Assembly (NCBI GenBank): GCA_009377755.1
Contig: WHTM01000005.1
Location: 1 to 64,000 of the forward strand
DNA from: Hyphomicrobiales bacterium
Lineage (GTDB): Bacteria > Pseudomonadota > Alphaproteobacteria > Rhizobiales > Xanthobacteraceae
Direction: 5' to 3'
Length of the DNA stretch: 64,000 bases
Under the pieces are notes generated by a model that was not told where the DNA came from, did not search any database, and worked only from the letters and a program-made list of their open reading frames with translations. Positions within the stretch are counted from its first letter, which is position 1. The number at the start of each line of letters is the position of its first letter. Shown here piece after piece: positions 34,986 to 43,097 of this stretch. The translations under genes and the position numbers were made by a program.

Positions 34986-35472
34986 CTATGGCTGCCTGAG
35001 TTCTCCCGAGATGTTGCATTCTGTACCAGCCCAGCCGGTAACCTCGTTGTTGCTAAAGAGTACAACCGGGCGTTCGCCGGATTCGAACAGCTGCATGACC
35101 GGGCTGTTCACGACCCACTCGAAGGTGGTGGTGCGGACCGGCAAGAGGTACGTGCGTTTGAGCGGGAAAGTTTGTCCCTTCCGAGTCCGGAGGGATGCGG
35201 AATGTAGAACTCCATTGCCGGGAGACGCTCGACACGCCACGTGTTGAACGATGAGTCTTTTCTGCTGTGGCGCCAGCCCGAACAAGACGTAGCAAGATGC
35301 ACCGCTACAGCCGGGTCCCGTCGTTAGACAGGGTATTCGAGGTCTGCTGATAGTTTGCCCCGACGGTGGTTCGCGGCCCGTACTCGGCGTCGGCGAGCGA
35401 AGCCGATAGGATCACGAGAACGGAGCCGGCGAGACCGGCGCGCGCAACGTTGGCTGTATTCCACATAGGCAT
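34986..35472 (-). pseudogene. Small secreted protein split by a frameshift
   Basis: An ATG at 35472 opens a 55-codon frame with a signal peptide (MPMWNTANVARAGLAGSVLV...LADA) that stops at 35305. Directly at the stop, another frame reads CSGASCYVLFGLAPQQKRLI and continues about 105 codons to 34986, ending ECNISGELRQP. It looks like the mature part of the same protein, a small secreted beta-rich protein with paired Cys. A one-base shift near 35308 (reading GTR then CSGASC) would join them. It is either a real pseudogene or a sequencing error. No named family recognised. Confidence 0.55.
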
Positions 35473-35661
35473 GATGTTTCTCTTTAGGTTTCGCGTCGCC
35501 CCCGCGACGCGCAATCCTAGCAGAGACAATGCTGATCGGGCTGATTTTGGGAATCCGTTCAGGGCTTCTCGTGGCCTTCGTGGCCGCACGTCGCATTTGC
35601 TTGACCAAAGTGGCCTGGTGGGAGCAGGATAGGCGCCCCGACCGGTAGAGGGGGCGGAAGC

Positions 35662-36096
35662 ATGGCGCGTACTTTTGCGCTGAGGGTCGAGCTTCAGTTC
35701 GGCTACATCTTTAACACCGACCTGCCGGTTGGGAATGGTGCCGCCAATCAACGCGAGGACGTTTTTCTCGTCCAATATTTGTTAGCCGTCTGGATGGCGC
35801 ACGAGAAGGATCCGAGAATCTTGCCTATTGTCGCTGCGGCGCCGGTGGTCAAACCGGACGGGATCTGTGGGGACAAGACCAAGGGCGCAATCAAGGCCTT
35901 TGAATCGGCCTTTCCGCAGGTGAACACAGACGGGAGAGTTGATCCCTTCAACGCTCTCGGTACGACCTCGGGCAAAACCATGAAATTGTTTCTTCTGAAC
36001 CAGATTTTGTTTTTCGCCGGCGGGTTGCGAGGCGGAGTTCCTAAAACGAGGATTGACTTCCCGCCGGCATTGCGGCAACCGCTGTTCCGACCATAG
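35662..36096 (+). CDS. Peptidoglycan-binding-like domain protein
   Basis: A 144-aa protein with GAGGGGGCGG upstream of its ATG. NQREDVFLVQYLLAVWMAHE near residue 28, then PDGICGDKTKGAIKAFESAF near 64 and NTDGRVDPFNAL near 88, follow the PG_binding_1 pattern (LQxxL, DGxxGxxT, AxxxFQ, DGxxD). No signal peptide and no catalytic partner domain are visible. The C-terminal 40 residues are unassigned. Codon use is less GC-biased than neighbours, which together with adjacent broken genes suggests acquired DNA. Confidence 0.6.
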   Translation: MARTFALRVELQFGYIFNTDLPVGNGAANQREDVFLVQYLLAVWMAHEKDPRILPIVAAAPVVKPDGICGDKTKGAIKAFESAFPQVNTDGRVDPFNALGTTSGKTMKLFLLNQILFFAGGLRGGVPKTRIDFPPALRQPLFRP

Positions 36097-36231
36097 TTTC
36101 GAACAAGTAGCGGCGGCGCGCCGCCGCCGTGCTGCGCTTTCCGTCAGCGGCGACCCGTTACGCCTTCACGCGGGCCTCCGGCGTATCCGCGCGTTGAGAG
36201 GTTCTGTCTGACAGGACTTCACCGCCCGCGG

Positions 36232-36350
36232 CGGCGGCAGCGGCCCGCGTGAAGGAAAGCCGTGGGCAAAATCGCCTGCTGAGAAGCAACCACTCGCCCT
36301 GCTGTCGCAAGCGATTTTGCCCACGCGCGCGCATCGCGTGGGCATTGCGC
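36232..36350. repeat. Palindromic repeat (CGTGGGCAAAATCGC type)
   Basis: A perfect 15-bp inverted pair, CGTGGGCAAAATCGC (36261-36275) and GCGATTTTGCCCACG (36311-36325), has GC-rich flanks. It abuts the broken 3' end of the diphthamide-synthase-like relic and probably caused the loss. Confidence 0.8.
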
Positions 36351-36359
36351 CCGCACGGC

Positions 36360-36613
36360 CGGTGCGGATGATAACGCCGCCTCCTTCAGCTTCGCTTCGC
36401 GATAGGCGCGCACGTCCGGCAAGAACAGATCGCCGAAGATGAGGTGCGTAATGCCGTCCGCCTTGGCGCGCTCCATCGCCGCGCGCATCTCGCGCTCGTA
36501 AATATCGTTCGGGCACGGCCACGGTCGTACTCGCCCGCCTGCCGCGCTTCGTGCAGCGCCCACGCGCTGTCCTTGCCGCTCGACCAGGCGATCAGGGCTT
36601 TGCGGTGGAGCAT
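36360..36613 (-). pseudogene. Remnant of a diphthine-ammonia-ligase-like (DUF71, ATP-pyrophosphatase) gene
   Basis: ATG 36613 opens MLHRKALIAWSSGKDSAWAL, the SGGKDS-type PP-loop of the DUF71/Dph6 family. After GEYD the reading frame breaks. The next recognisable part, in another frame, is WPCPNDIYEREMRAAMERAK, then GITHLIFGDLFLPDVRAYRE, which normally lies about 50 residues further on. Homology ends at AKLKEA, where the palindromic repeat starts. The gene has thus lost an internal segment and its C-terminal half. Confidence 0.82.
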
Positions 36614-36680
36614 CGTTGCATCGATGTGTTGAGGCCCAATGGATGCGCGATCGCGAGGGGCGTCGTGCTGCGCGGACACC

Positions 36681-38138
36681 TCAGTTCCCGAGCGGATACG
36701 GCACCGATTCAGGATCGAACCGGCCCGGTCGGGTGGTTCGCCGACGCGGACGGTCGTCCGCCCGGACCGCGGCGCGCGGCGCGCGCCGCCGCTTCGGCCG
36801 CGGCCGCTCCTGCTGTACCGGTGCGGCGAGCTGCTTGAGCACGGCCGCGGCGGCGCGTTCGCCGGATTCCCAGGCTCCGCCGACGGTGCCCCAAAGCGTC
36901 TCGTGCACCGCTTCGCCGGCGAACCAGATGCGCTCGCGCAGCGGTTGCATCAGCAGGCGACGCGCCGGCTGTCCGCCGGGCGCGGCTACCGAAAGCGCGC
37001 CCCGGACGTGCGACGCCTTGTTCCAGTTGGTCGCCGCCATGCGTTTCACCGCCTTCTTCACGTCCGCACCATATAACCCGGTGAGCCAGTCGAGCGCGAA
37101 CGCCGTCATCGCCGCCTCGCCGCCCGCCGACAGATCGCGCCCGAACCGCCCGCCGACCTGCACCATGCACAGGCTGGTGCCGGACACGTTGCCGAGCAAC
37201 GCCGCCGTCCCGCTGCGGGTCGTCATCTCGAAGATGAGCTCGTCGTGCTGCAGACCGAGCGGGTTGCCTGGCAGTTCCAGTGCGATGTGGTCAAAGCTGC
37301 CGAGCGAGAGCTTCGCGAGGGCGTCGAGCTGCGGTTTTGGCAACTCGGGTTGAAACGCGATCGCCTCACCGGCGAGAACGTTGGTCGATGCCGTGATGAT
37401 CGCCGCGTGCGCCGACAGCCGTCCCTTGCTGGTTTCGACCGCGACGCCGCGACTCCAGTCGATCCGCCTCACCGGCGTCGACAGCGACACCGGAATGCCG
37501 GCCGCCAGCCTGGCCAGCAGTGCGCCGTAGCCCTGCCGGCAGATCGCATCGATCTCACGCTCGTCGATCCTGGCAAAGTCCTTCGCCGAGACGTCGGAGA
37601 GATCCTTGCCGCAGCCGTACGGTCCGAGCACGAACTCGACCGTGTTGCGCCATTCGCGTAGATCGCTCGGCAAGGCGCGTGCGCAGGATATGTCGGCGCT
37701 GCCGCGCGCCGCTTCCTGGATGGCGCGGCGGCTGCGTACCTGCGCGACCAGGAAATCCTCAAGCTCTCCTTCCCGGGCATTGCGCCGGCCGATGCGCAGC
37801 CGCAAGCCCCGTGCCGCCTGATCGATCTGGAAGCCGTCGCGCGCCAGCCGTAGCAGCGGATTGGTTTCCGGAATGTGAATCCAGTGCGCGCCGCGATCGA
37901 ACGGAACGCCGAAGGTCTTCGTATCGGTGATACAGCGGCCGCCGACGCGGTCGCTCGCCTCGATCAGCGCAATGCGGCGCCCGGCTGCGGCCAGTTGCCG
38001 CGCTGCCGCAATGCCCGCAGCGCCCGCGCCGACGATCACGACATCGACCTCGCCCGATTTCGGCACGGCGCCGAGCGCCGGCGCGGCCGTCACCGCGGCC
38101 ATGCCCGATAGAAACGATCGGCGGCTCAAGATGGGCAT
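36681..38138 (-). CDS. FAD-dependent amine oxidase (flavin monoamine oxidase family)
   Basis: A 485-aa protein from ATG 38138 (MPILSRRSFLSGMAAVTAAP), where SRRSFLSG is a twin-arginine signal; longer upstream frame is unsupported. VDVVIVGAGAAGIAAARQLA near residue 32 binds FAD, RIALIEASDRVGGRCITD follows and DRGAHWIH near 85 is typical of amine oxidases. RIWFAGEAVHETLWGTVGGA near 415 is the C-terminal FAD motif. A basic Arg/Pro-rich tail (about 450-485) is unusual and may be a recent addition. The substrate is unknown; likely exported folded by Tat. Confidence 0.9.
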   Translation of the reverse strand: MPILSRRSFLSGMAAVTAAPALGAVPKSGEVDVVIVGAGAAGIAAARQLAAAGRRIALIEASDRVGGRCITDTKTFGVPFDRGAHWIHIPETNPLLRLARDGFQIDQAARGLRLRIGRRNAREGELEDFLVAQVRSRRAIQEAARGSADISCARALPSDLREWRNTVEFVLGPYGCGKDLSDVSAKDFARIDEREIDAICRQGYGALLARLAAGIPVSLSTPVRRIDWSRGVAVETSKGRLSAHAAIITASTNVLAGEAIAFQPELPKPQLDALAKLSLGSFDHIALELPGNPLGLQHDELIFEMTTRSGTAALLGNVSGTSLCMVQVGGRFGRDLSAGGEAAMTAFALDWLTGLYGADVKKAVKRMAATNWNKASHVRGALSVAAPGGQPARRLLMQPLRERIWFAGEAVHETLWGTVGGAWESGERAAAAVLKQLAAPVQQERPRPKRRRAPRAAVRADDRPRRRTTRPGRFDPESVPYPLGN

Positions 38139-38269
38139 GCTGTGCAACCCGTCATTAAACCCCGACACCTTGCCCCAAGGCCGCGGCCCGGGCAAACCGC
38201 CGGCCCCGCTCCCGATCTTGCCGCCGCGTAGCCGCTTCGCTACCTCTGACGATACGTGTGGAGGATGCC

Positions 38270-38977
38270 ATGTTCGACGCCGCCGCCAAGGCACTGTCCC
38301 AGATATTCACGCCGCCGCTGCGGGCGATCCTGCTCAAGGCGGTCGCGCTGGCGCTGATCGTGATCGTAGCATTCGGCATCGCGCTCCAACGGCTGCTGGT
38401 ATGGCTCGCGAGTTCGGGCGAACAGTGGGCGCAAGGCGCGCTCGGCACCGCCTCGGAAACTCCGCTGTATATTCTGGTCTGGATCGTCTCGATCGCGGCC
38501 AGCATCGGGATCATCATCGGCTCGGTGTTCCTGATGCCGGCGGTCGCATCGTTCGTGGCAAGCTTCTTCGTTGATGATATCGCCGAGGAGGTCGAGCAGG
38601 TTTACTACCCGTACGACCCGCCCGGCACCGCCGTGGCGTTGCCGCGCGCGCTCACGGAGGGTGCCAAGACGGCGGGCTTCGCCGTCGCCGTCTACCTGGT
38701 CGCGCTGCCGTTCCTGTTCTTCGCCGGCCTCGGGGTGGTGATCTTCTTCCTCGCCGCCGCCTACCTCTTGAGCCGCGAGTATTTCGAGCTTGCCGCCATG
38801 CGCTTCCGCCCGCCGGCCGAAGCCAAGGCGTTGCGGCGCCGGCATCGCGGCACGGTGTTCGCCGCCGGCCTGTTGATCGCGCTGTTTGTTTCGATCCCGA
38901 TCGTCAATCTCGCCACGCCGCTGTTCGGCATGGCGCTGATGGTGCATATGCATAAGCGAATACTGAGTGGTAAGTAG
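38270..38977 (+). CDS. EI24/CysZ-family membrane protein
   Basis: A 235-aa inner-membrane protein. ATG 38270 has GGAGG 6 nt upstream; GTG 38258 is possible. Hydrophobic spans lie at about 22-46, 70-100, 140-170 and 200-225. LPFLFFAGLGVVIFFLAAAY and YFELAAMRFRPPAEAKALRR fit the PF07264 family, whose CysZ branch is a sulfate channel. The assignment to sulfate transport specifically is not supported by context. Confidence 0.8.
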   Translation: MFDAAAKALSQIFTPPLRAILLKAVALALIVIVAFGIALQRLLVWLASSGEQWAQGALGTASETPLYILVWIVSIAASIGIIIGSVFLMPAVASFVASFFVDDIAEEVEQVYYPYDPPGTAVALPRALTEGAKTAGFAVAVYLVALPFLFFAGLGVVIFFLAAAYLLSREYFELAAMRFRPPAEAKALRRRHRGTVFAAGLLIALFVSIPIVNLATPLFGMALMVHMHKRILSGK

Positions 38978-38989
38978 TAGGTGCTTCTT

Positions 38990-39017
38990 CTATTCGCTAT
39001 TCGCTACTCACTATTCG
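38990..39017. repeat. Tandem heptamer (CTATTCG) at the cysZ-like/nth junction
   Basis: Four consecutive 7-mers: CTATTCG, CTATTCG, CTACTCA, CTATTCG. The last one includes the nth stop codon (TAG on the minus strand, 39011-39013). Its style resembles the TCAGG units at 8779-8872, a second simple repeat placed right at a gene end. Confidence 0.8.
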
Positions 39018-39724
39018 CTCACCGTCTTCCCCGGCCACTTGCACAGGTCGGCGATGACGCACGTCTCGCACAACGGCCGGCGCGCGATGCAGACATAGCG
39101 GCCATGCAGGATCAGCCAATGGTGCGCGTGGCGCTTGTAGGCGGGCGGCACCACGGCTTCGAGCTTCGTCTCCACCTCGAACGGCGTCTTGCCGGTGGCG
39201 AGCCCGGTGCGGTTGCCGACTCGGAAAATGTGCGTGTCGACCGCGATCGTCGGCTCGCCGAAGGCGATGTTGAGCACCACGTTCGCGGTCTTGCGCCCGA
39301 CGCCGGGCAGCGCCTCCAGCGCGACGCGATCATGCGGCACCTGCCCGCCGTGCTCGGCAATGAGCCGCTGCGAGAGCGCGATGACGTTCTTCGCCTTGGT
39401 GCGGAACAAGCCGATGGTCTTGACCAGCTCGCGCACACGCTCCTCGCCGAGCGCCACCATCCTGGCGGGAGTGTCGGCGGCCGCAAACAGCGCGGGCGTC
39501 GCCTTGTTGACGCCGGCGTCGGTCGCCTGCGCCGAGAGCACCACGGCGACCAGCAGCGTATAGGGATTGACGTGCTGCAATTCGCCTTTGGGCTCGGGGT
39601 TAGCCGCCTTAAGGCGGCGGAACGCTTCCTCGATCTCGGCCGTTGACCATTGCGGCAGGGCCCCCTTGGCGGCCTTGCCTTTGCGCGCCGTCTCGATGCG
39701 TTTTCGCGTCGCCCCTTTAGCCAT
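39011..39724 (-). CDS. nth: Endonuclease III
   Basis: DNA glycosylase/AP lyase for oxidised pyrimidines; 237 aa from ATG 39724. TLLVAVVLSAQATDAGVN near residue 55, LPGVGRKTANVVLNIAFGEP near 138 (HhH motif with catalytic Lys) and VDTHIFRVGNRTGLA near 160 (catalytic Asp) are intact. The C-terminal C-x6-C-x2-C-x5-C iron-sulfur loop (CIARRPLCETCVIADLC) is complete. A ~25-residue basic N-terminal tail precedes the core. It is divergent from DUF2244, with only 21 nt between start codons. Confidence 0.96.
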   Translation of the reverse strand: MAKGATRKRIETARKGKAAKGALPQWSTAEIEEAFRRLKAANPEPKGELQHVNPYTLLVAVVLSAQATDAGVNKATPALFAAADTPARMVALGEERVRELVKTIGLFRTKAKNVIALSQRLIAEHGGQVPHDRVALEALPGVGRKTANVVLNIAFGEPTIAVDTHIFRVGNRTGLATGKTPFEVETKLEAVVPPAYKRHAHHWLILHGRYVCIARRPLCETCVIADLCKWPGKTVSE

Positions 39725-39745
39725 GTTTCCGGTATAGTTGGCGCC

Positions 39746-40258
39746 ATGACCCTCGACAATGACGACACTGGCGAACCGACGCTGTTTTCCGCGATCATCA
39801 CGCCGTACCGCTCGCTGAGCGGCACCGGGTTCGTGATCGTCATGGTGCTGTTCGGGGCGGTGAGCTTCGCCGCCGGAGTGTTCTTCCTCACGCTCGGCGC
39901 CTGGCCGGTGATGGGATTCTTTGGCCTCGACGTCCTGTTGCTGTACTGGGCGTTCCAGCTCAACTACCGCGACGCCGCCGCCTACGAGGAGGTGCATGTT
40001 GTGCCGAGTGTGCTGACGGTGCGGCAGGTGAGCCGGCGCGGCCACGTCCGCGAGTGGAAGCTCAATCCGGTTTGGGCCCGGCTCGATCGCGAGATCCACG
40101 AGGAATTCGGCCTGCAGCACCTGTTCCTCGTCTCGCACGGAAAGCGGCTGTCGATCGCGAGCTTCCTCGGCCCACAGGAGAAGGAATCCTTCGCCAACGC
40201 CTTGGCCGCCGCGCTGGGCGCGGCGCGGCGCGGACCGACCAGGGCGGTGGTGGAGTGA
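39746..40258 (+). CDS. DUF2244 membrane protein
   Basis: A 170-aa alphaproteobacterial integral membrane protein. ITPYRSLSGTGFVIVMVLFG near residue 18 leads into two adjacent spans (about 27-49, 52-70). LNYRDAAAYEEVHVVPSVLT near 72 is the DUF2244 signature, and a cytoplasmic beta-rich domain follows. Function unknown. Divergent nth-DUF2244 pairing recurs in related genomes, to my knowledge. Confidence 0.88.
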   Translation: MTLDNDDTGEPTLFSAIITPYRSLSGTGFVIVMVLFGAVSFAAGVFFLTLGAWPVMGFFGLDVLLLYWAFQLNYRDAAAYEEVHVVPSVLTVRQVSRRGHVREWKLNPVWARLDREIHEEFGLQHLFLVSHGKRLSIASFLGPQEKESFANALAAALGAARRGPTRAVVE

Positions 40259-40262
40259 GGCA

Positions 40263-40434
40263 CGGCCCCTCACCCTCCCCTGGAGGGGGAGGGTCGGCGT
40301 GCATCGAGCGACGCGAGATGCGAGCCGGGGTGGGGTGAAAAACCTTCGCTACAGCGTGAGTGGTTCACCCCACCCCGATCGCCTTCGCTTCGCTGCGGCG
40401 ATCACCCTCCCCCTCCAGGGGAGGGTGAAGAGAA
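40263..40434. repeat. GC-rich palindromic interspersed repeat block
   Basis: Outer arms CACCCTCCCCTGGAGGGGGA and a matching CTCCCCCTCCAGGGGAGGGT close the block. Inner arms CGGGGTGGGGTGAA and TTCACCCCACCCCG pair around ~25 nt. It is the largest clean copy of the family seen at 15150-15305 and 51405-51541, and it fills the DUF2244-ada gap. Confidence 0.88.
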
Positions 40435-40483
40435 GAGCAGAAATCGGGTGGTCCCCATCCCCACCACGCGCCATATTCCACTC

Positions 40484-41383
40484 ATGACACATGTCGAAAC
40501 CATCACCGCGCCCAGGCGCGCATCCGTCGCCCCGCCGCTCGATGCGGCCGCGGCCGATTACGAAGTGGTGCGCCGCGCCATCGCCCACATCGCCGGGCAC
40601 TGGCAGGCGCAGCCGGCGATCGAGGAGATCGCCACGGCCGCTAGCGTCGGCACCACCGACTTGCATCACATCTTCCGCCGCTGGGCCGGCCTAACGCCGA
40701 AGGATTTTCTGGCGGCGCTCACCCTCGATCATGCGCGGAAGCTCCTGCGCGAGTCCGCCAGCGTGCTCGACGCCGCCTATGAGGTGGGCCTGTCGGGGCC
40801 GGGCCGGCTGCACGACCTGTTCGTCACCCACGAGGCGATGTCGCCGGGCGAATGGAAGGCGGGCGGCGCGGGCCTCGCGATCTCCTACGGCTTCCACCCC
40901 TCGCCATTTGGCACGGCGCTGGTGATGATCACACCGCGCGGGCTTGCCGGCCTCGCCTTCGCGGATCCGGGCGAAGAAACGGCGGCACTTGCCGACATGC
41001 AACGCCGTTGGCCGCGCGCCCGCTATGTCGAAGACCCCGGCGCCACGTCGCCGTATGCGCGCCGCATCTTCGATCCGGCACTCTGGCGGCCGGAGCAGCC
41101 GCTCCGGGTGGTGCTGATCGGTACCGACTGGGAAATCCGCGTCTGGGAGACGCTCCTGAAGGTACCAATGGGGCGTGCCACCACCTATTCGGACATCGCC
41201 GCCAAGGTGCGCACCCCCAAGGCCGCGCGCGCGGTGGGCGCGGCGGTCGGCAAGAACCCGGTGTGCTTCGTGGTGCCCTGCCACCGCGTCATCGGCAAGA
41301 GCGGCGATATCACCGGCTATCACTGGGGCCTCACCCGCAAGCGGGCGATGCTCGGCTGGGAGGCGGGCAAGGTGGCGGCGTAG
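40484..41383 (+). CDS. Ada-like HTH / methylated-DNA-protein cysteine methyltransferase
   Basis: A 299-aa fusion. An AraC-type HTH at about 25-120 (EEIATAASVGTTDLHHIFRR) is followed by an O6-alkylguanine transferase domain at about 130-299. LLKVPMGRATTYSDIAAKVR near 223 and the active-site NPVCFVVPCHRVIGKSG near 257 (PCHR) are intact. The N-terminal phosphotriester-repair Cys4 domain of E. coli Ada is missing. The start is ATG 40484; ATG 40448 lies in the repeat flank. It probably both repairs alkylated guanine and binds DNA. Confidence 0.9.
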   Translation: MTHVETITAPRRASVAPPLDAAAADYEVVRRAIAHIAGHWQAQPAIEEIATAASVGTTDLHHIFRRWAGLTPKDFLAALTLDHARKLLRESASVLDAAYEVGLSGPGRLHDLFVTHEAMSPGEWKAGGAGLAISYGFHPSPFGTALVMITPRGLAGLAFADPGEETAALADMQRRWPRARYVEDPGATSPYARRIFDPALWRPEQPLRVVLIGTDWEIRVWETLLKVPMGRATTYSDIAAKVRTPKAARAVGAAVGKNPVCFVVPCHRVIGKSGDITGYHWGLTRKRAMLGWEAGKVAA

Positions 41384-41452
41384 CCCTCGCCCCCTTGATT
41401 GACCTCAAGGTCGCAATTCCCCAAAACTGATCCCATCTTCATCTCCCTGATC

Positions 41453-41484
41453 GGACGATATCGCAGTCCGCTGCGATATCGTCC
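41453..41484 (+). other. Perfect 14-bp hairpin before gpmI
   Basis: GGACGATATCGCAG and CTGCGATATCGTCC flank loop TCCG. It lies 31 nt before the gpmI ATG and 70 nt after the ada-like stop. No T-run follows. It could be a terminator, a leader structure or an operator. Confidence 0.7.
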
Positions 41485-41514
41485 GCGTCACATCATGAAC
41501 AAGGACAATGAGAA

Positions 41515-43032
41515 ATGCAGCCGAGACGTCCGGTCATGCTGGTCATCCTGGACGGTTGGGGCTGGCGGGACGACCCGGCCGACAACGCCGTGCTGCAAGC
41601 CAAGACGCCCACCTTCGACCGCCTGTGGTCCACCTGCCCGCATGCGCTGTTACACACGTCCGGCAAGGATGTCGGCCTGCCGCACGGCCAGATGGGTAAT
41701 TCCGAGGTCGGGCACCTCAACATCGGCGCCGGCCGTATTGTCGTGCAGGACCTGCCGCGCATCGACGATGCCATTTCCTCCGGCGAGATCGAGCGGGCGC
41801 CGGCGCTGCGTCATCTGATCGAGCGGCTCACAGCCAGCGGCGGCACCTGTCACCTCATGGGTCTGGTGTCGCCCGGCGGCGTGCATTCGCACCAGGATCA
41901 CGCGGCGGCGCTGGCGAGGATTCTCGCTGCGGCCAACGTACCGACGGTGGTGCATGCCTTCACTGACGGCCGCGATACGCCGCCGCGCTCGGCCGGCGCC
42001 GACGTCAAGCGGCTGAGCGCGGCACTGCCGCCGCAGGTCGCGATCGCGACGGTGTGCGGGCGCTACTACGCGATGGATCGCGACAACCGCTGGGAGCGGG
42101 TGAAGCAGGCCTACGACGCCGTCGTCGACGCGCAAGGCCCGCGCTTTCCCGATGCCGCCTCGGTTGTTGTCGACTCTTACGCACACGACCTGAACGACGA
42201 GTTCGTGGTGCCGTCAGTGGTCGGCGACTACCGCGGCATGCGCGGCGGCGACGGCGTGTTGTGCTTCAACTTCCGCGCCGACCGTGTACGCGAGCTTCTC
42301 GCCGCGATACTCGACCCGAGTTTTTCCAGCTTCCCGCGGCAGCGCACGGTTCGCATTGCAACTGCGGTCGGCATGACCGAATACAGCGATGCACTCAATG
42401 CGTTTCTTCAAGCGATCTTCCCGCCGCAGTCACTGAAGAACGTTATCGGCGAAGTCGTCGCCAATGCCGGACGCAGACAATTGCGTACCGCCGAGACCGA
42501 GAAATATCCTCACGTCACCTATTTCCTCAACGGCGGGCGCGAGCAGCCCTACGACGGCGAAGACCGCATCATGGTGCCGTCGCCCAAGGTCGCGACCTAC
42601 GACCTACAACCGGAAATGTCGGCGCCGGAACTGACCGACAAGGCCGTGGAGGCGATCGGCTCCGGCCAATACGACCTGATCGTCCTGAACTACGCCAACC
42701 CCGACATGGTCGGCCACACCGGCAGCCTGCCTGCGGCGATCAAGGCGGTGGAGACCGTCGACGCCGGCCTCAGCCGCATTGCCGAGGCAATCGCCAAGGC
42801 TGGCGGCGCGCTGCTGGTGATCGCCGATCACGGCAATTGCGAGATGATGCGCGATCCTGTCACCAACGGCCCGCACACCGCACACACCACCAATCCGGTA
42901 CCGGTGGTGCTGATGGGCGGCGGCGATGGCGCGCTGGTGGAGGGACGACTATCCGACGTCGCGCCGACGCTGCTGGCGCTGATGGAATTGCCGCAGCCGG
43001 CGGAGATGACGGGCAAGCCGCTGATGCGGTAG
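41515..43032 (+). CDS. gpmI: 2,3-bisphosphoglycerate-independent phosphoglycerate mutase
   Basis: Interconverts 3- and 2-phosphoglycerate using two Mn ions; 505 aa, standard length. RPVMLVILDGWGWRDDPADN (about 4-23) holds the first metal Asp. GQMGNSEVGHLNIGAGRIV near 58 has the catalytic Ser in GNSEVGH. HAFTDGRDTPPRSA near 145, NFRADRVRELL near 250, NYANPDMVGHTGSLPAAIKA near 395 and LLVIADHGNCEMM near 430 (metal site) are all intact. AAGGA precedes the ATG by 9 nt. Confidence 0.97.
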   Translation: MQPRRPVMLVILDGWGWRDDPADNAVLQAKTPTFDRLWSTCPHALLHTSGKDVGLPHGQMGNSEVGHLNIGAGRIVVQDLPRIDDAISSGEIERAPALRHLIERLTASGGTCHLMGLVSPGGVHSHQDHAAALARILAAANVPTVVHAFTDGRDTPPRSAGADVKRLSAALPPQVAIATVCGRYYAMDRDNRWERVKQAYDAVVDAQGPRFPDAASVVVDSYAHDLNDEFVVPSVVGDYRGMRGGDGVLCFNFRADRVRELLAAILDPSFSSFPRQRTVRIATAVGMTEYSDALNAFLQAIFPPQSLKNVIGEVVANAGRRQLRTAETEKYPHVTYFLNGGREQPYDGEDRIMVPSPKVATYDLQPEMSAPELTDKAVEAIGSGQYDLIVLNYANPDMVGHTGSLPAAIKAVETVDAGLSRIAEAIAKAGGALLVIADHGNCEMMRDPVTNGPHTAHTTNPVPVVLMGGGDGALVEGRLSDVAPTLLALMELPQPAEMTGKPLMR

Positions 43033-43097
43033 CCGTTAACCTCTCCGCGTGTCGTCCCCGCTTCGCGGATGACCGCCGAGTGGTGGGTCGGTCCCGC

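Noticed and set aside
34944-35207. Plus-strand frame of 87 codons opposite the secreted-protein relic
   Set aside because: The opposite strand gives a more protein-like sequence with a signal peptide upstream; this frame has no features.
38270-38977. Calling this gene cysZ
   Set aside because: The EI24 family is broader than CysZ, and no sulfur-assimilation genes are adjacent.
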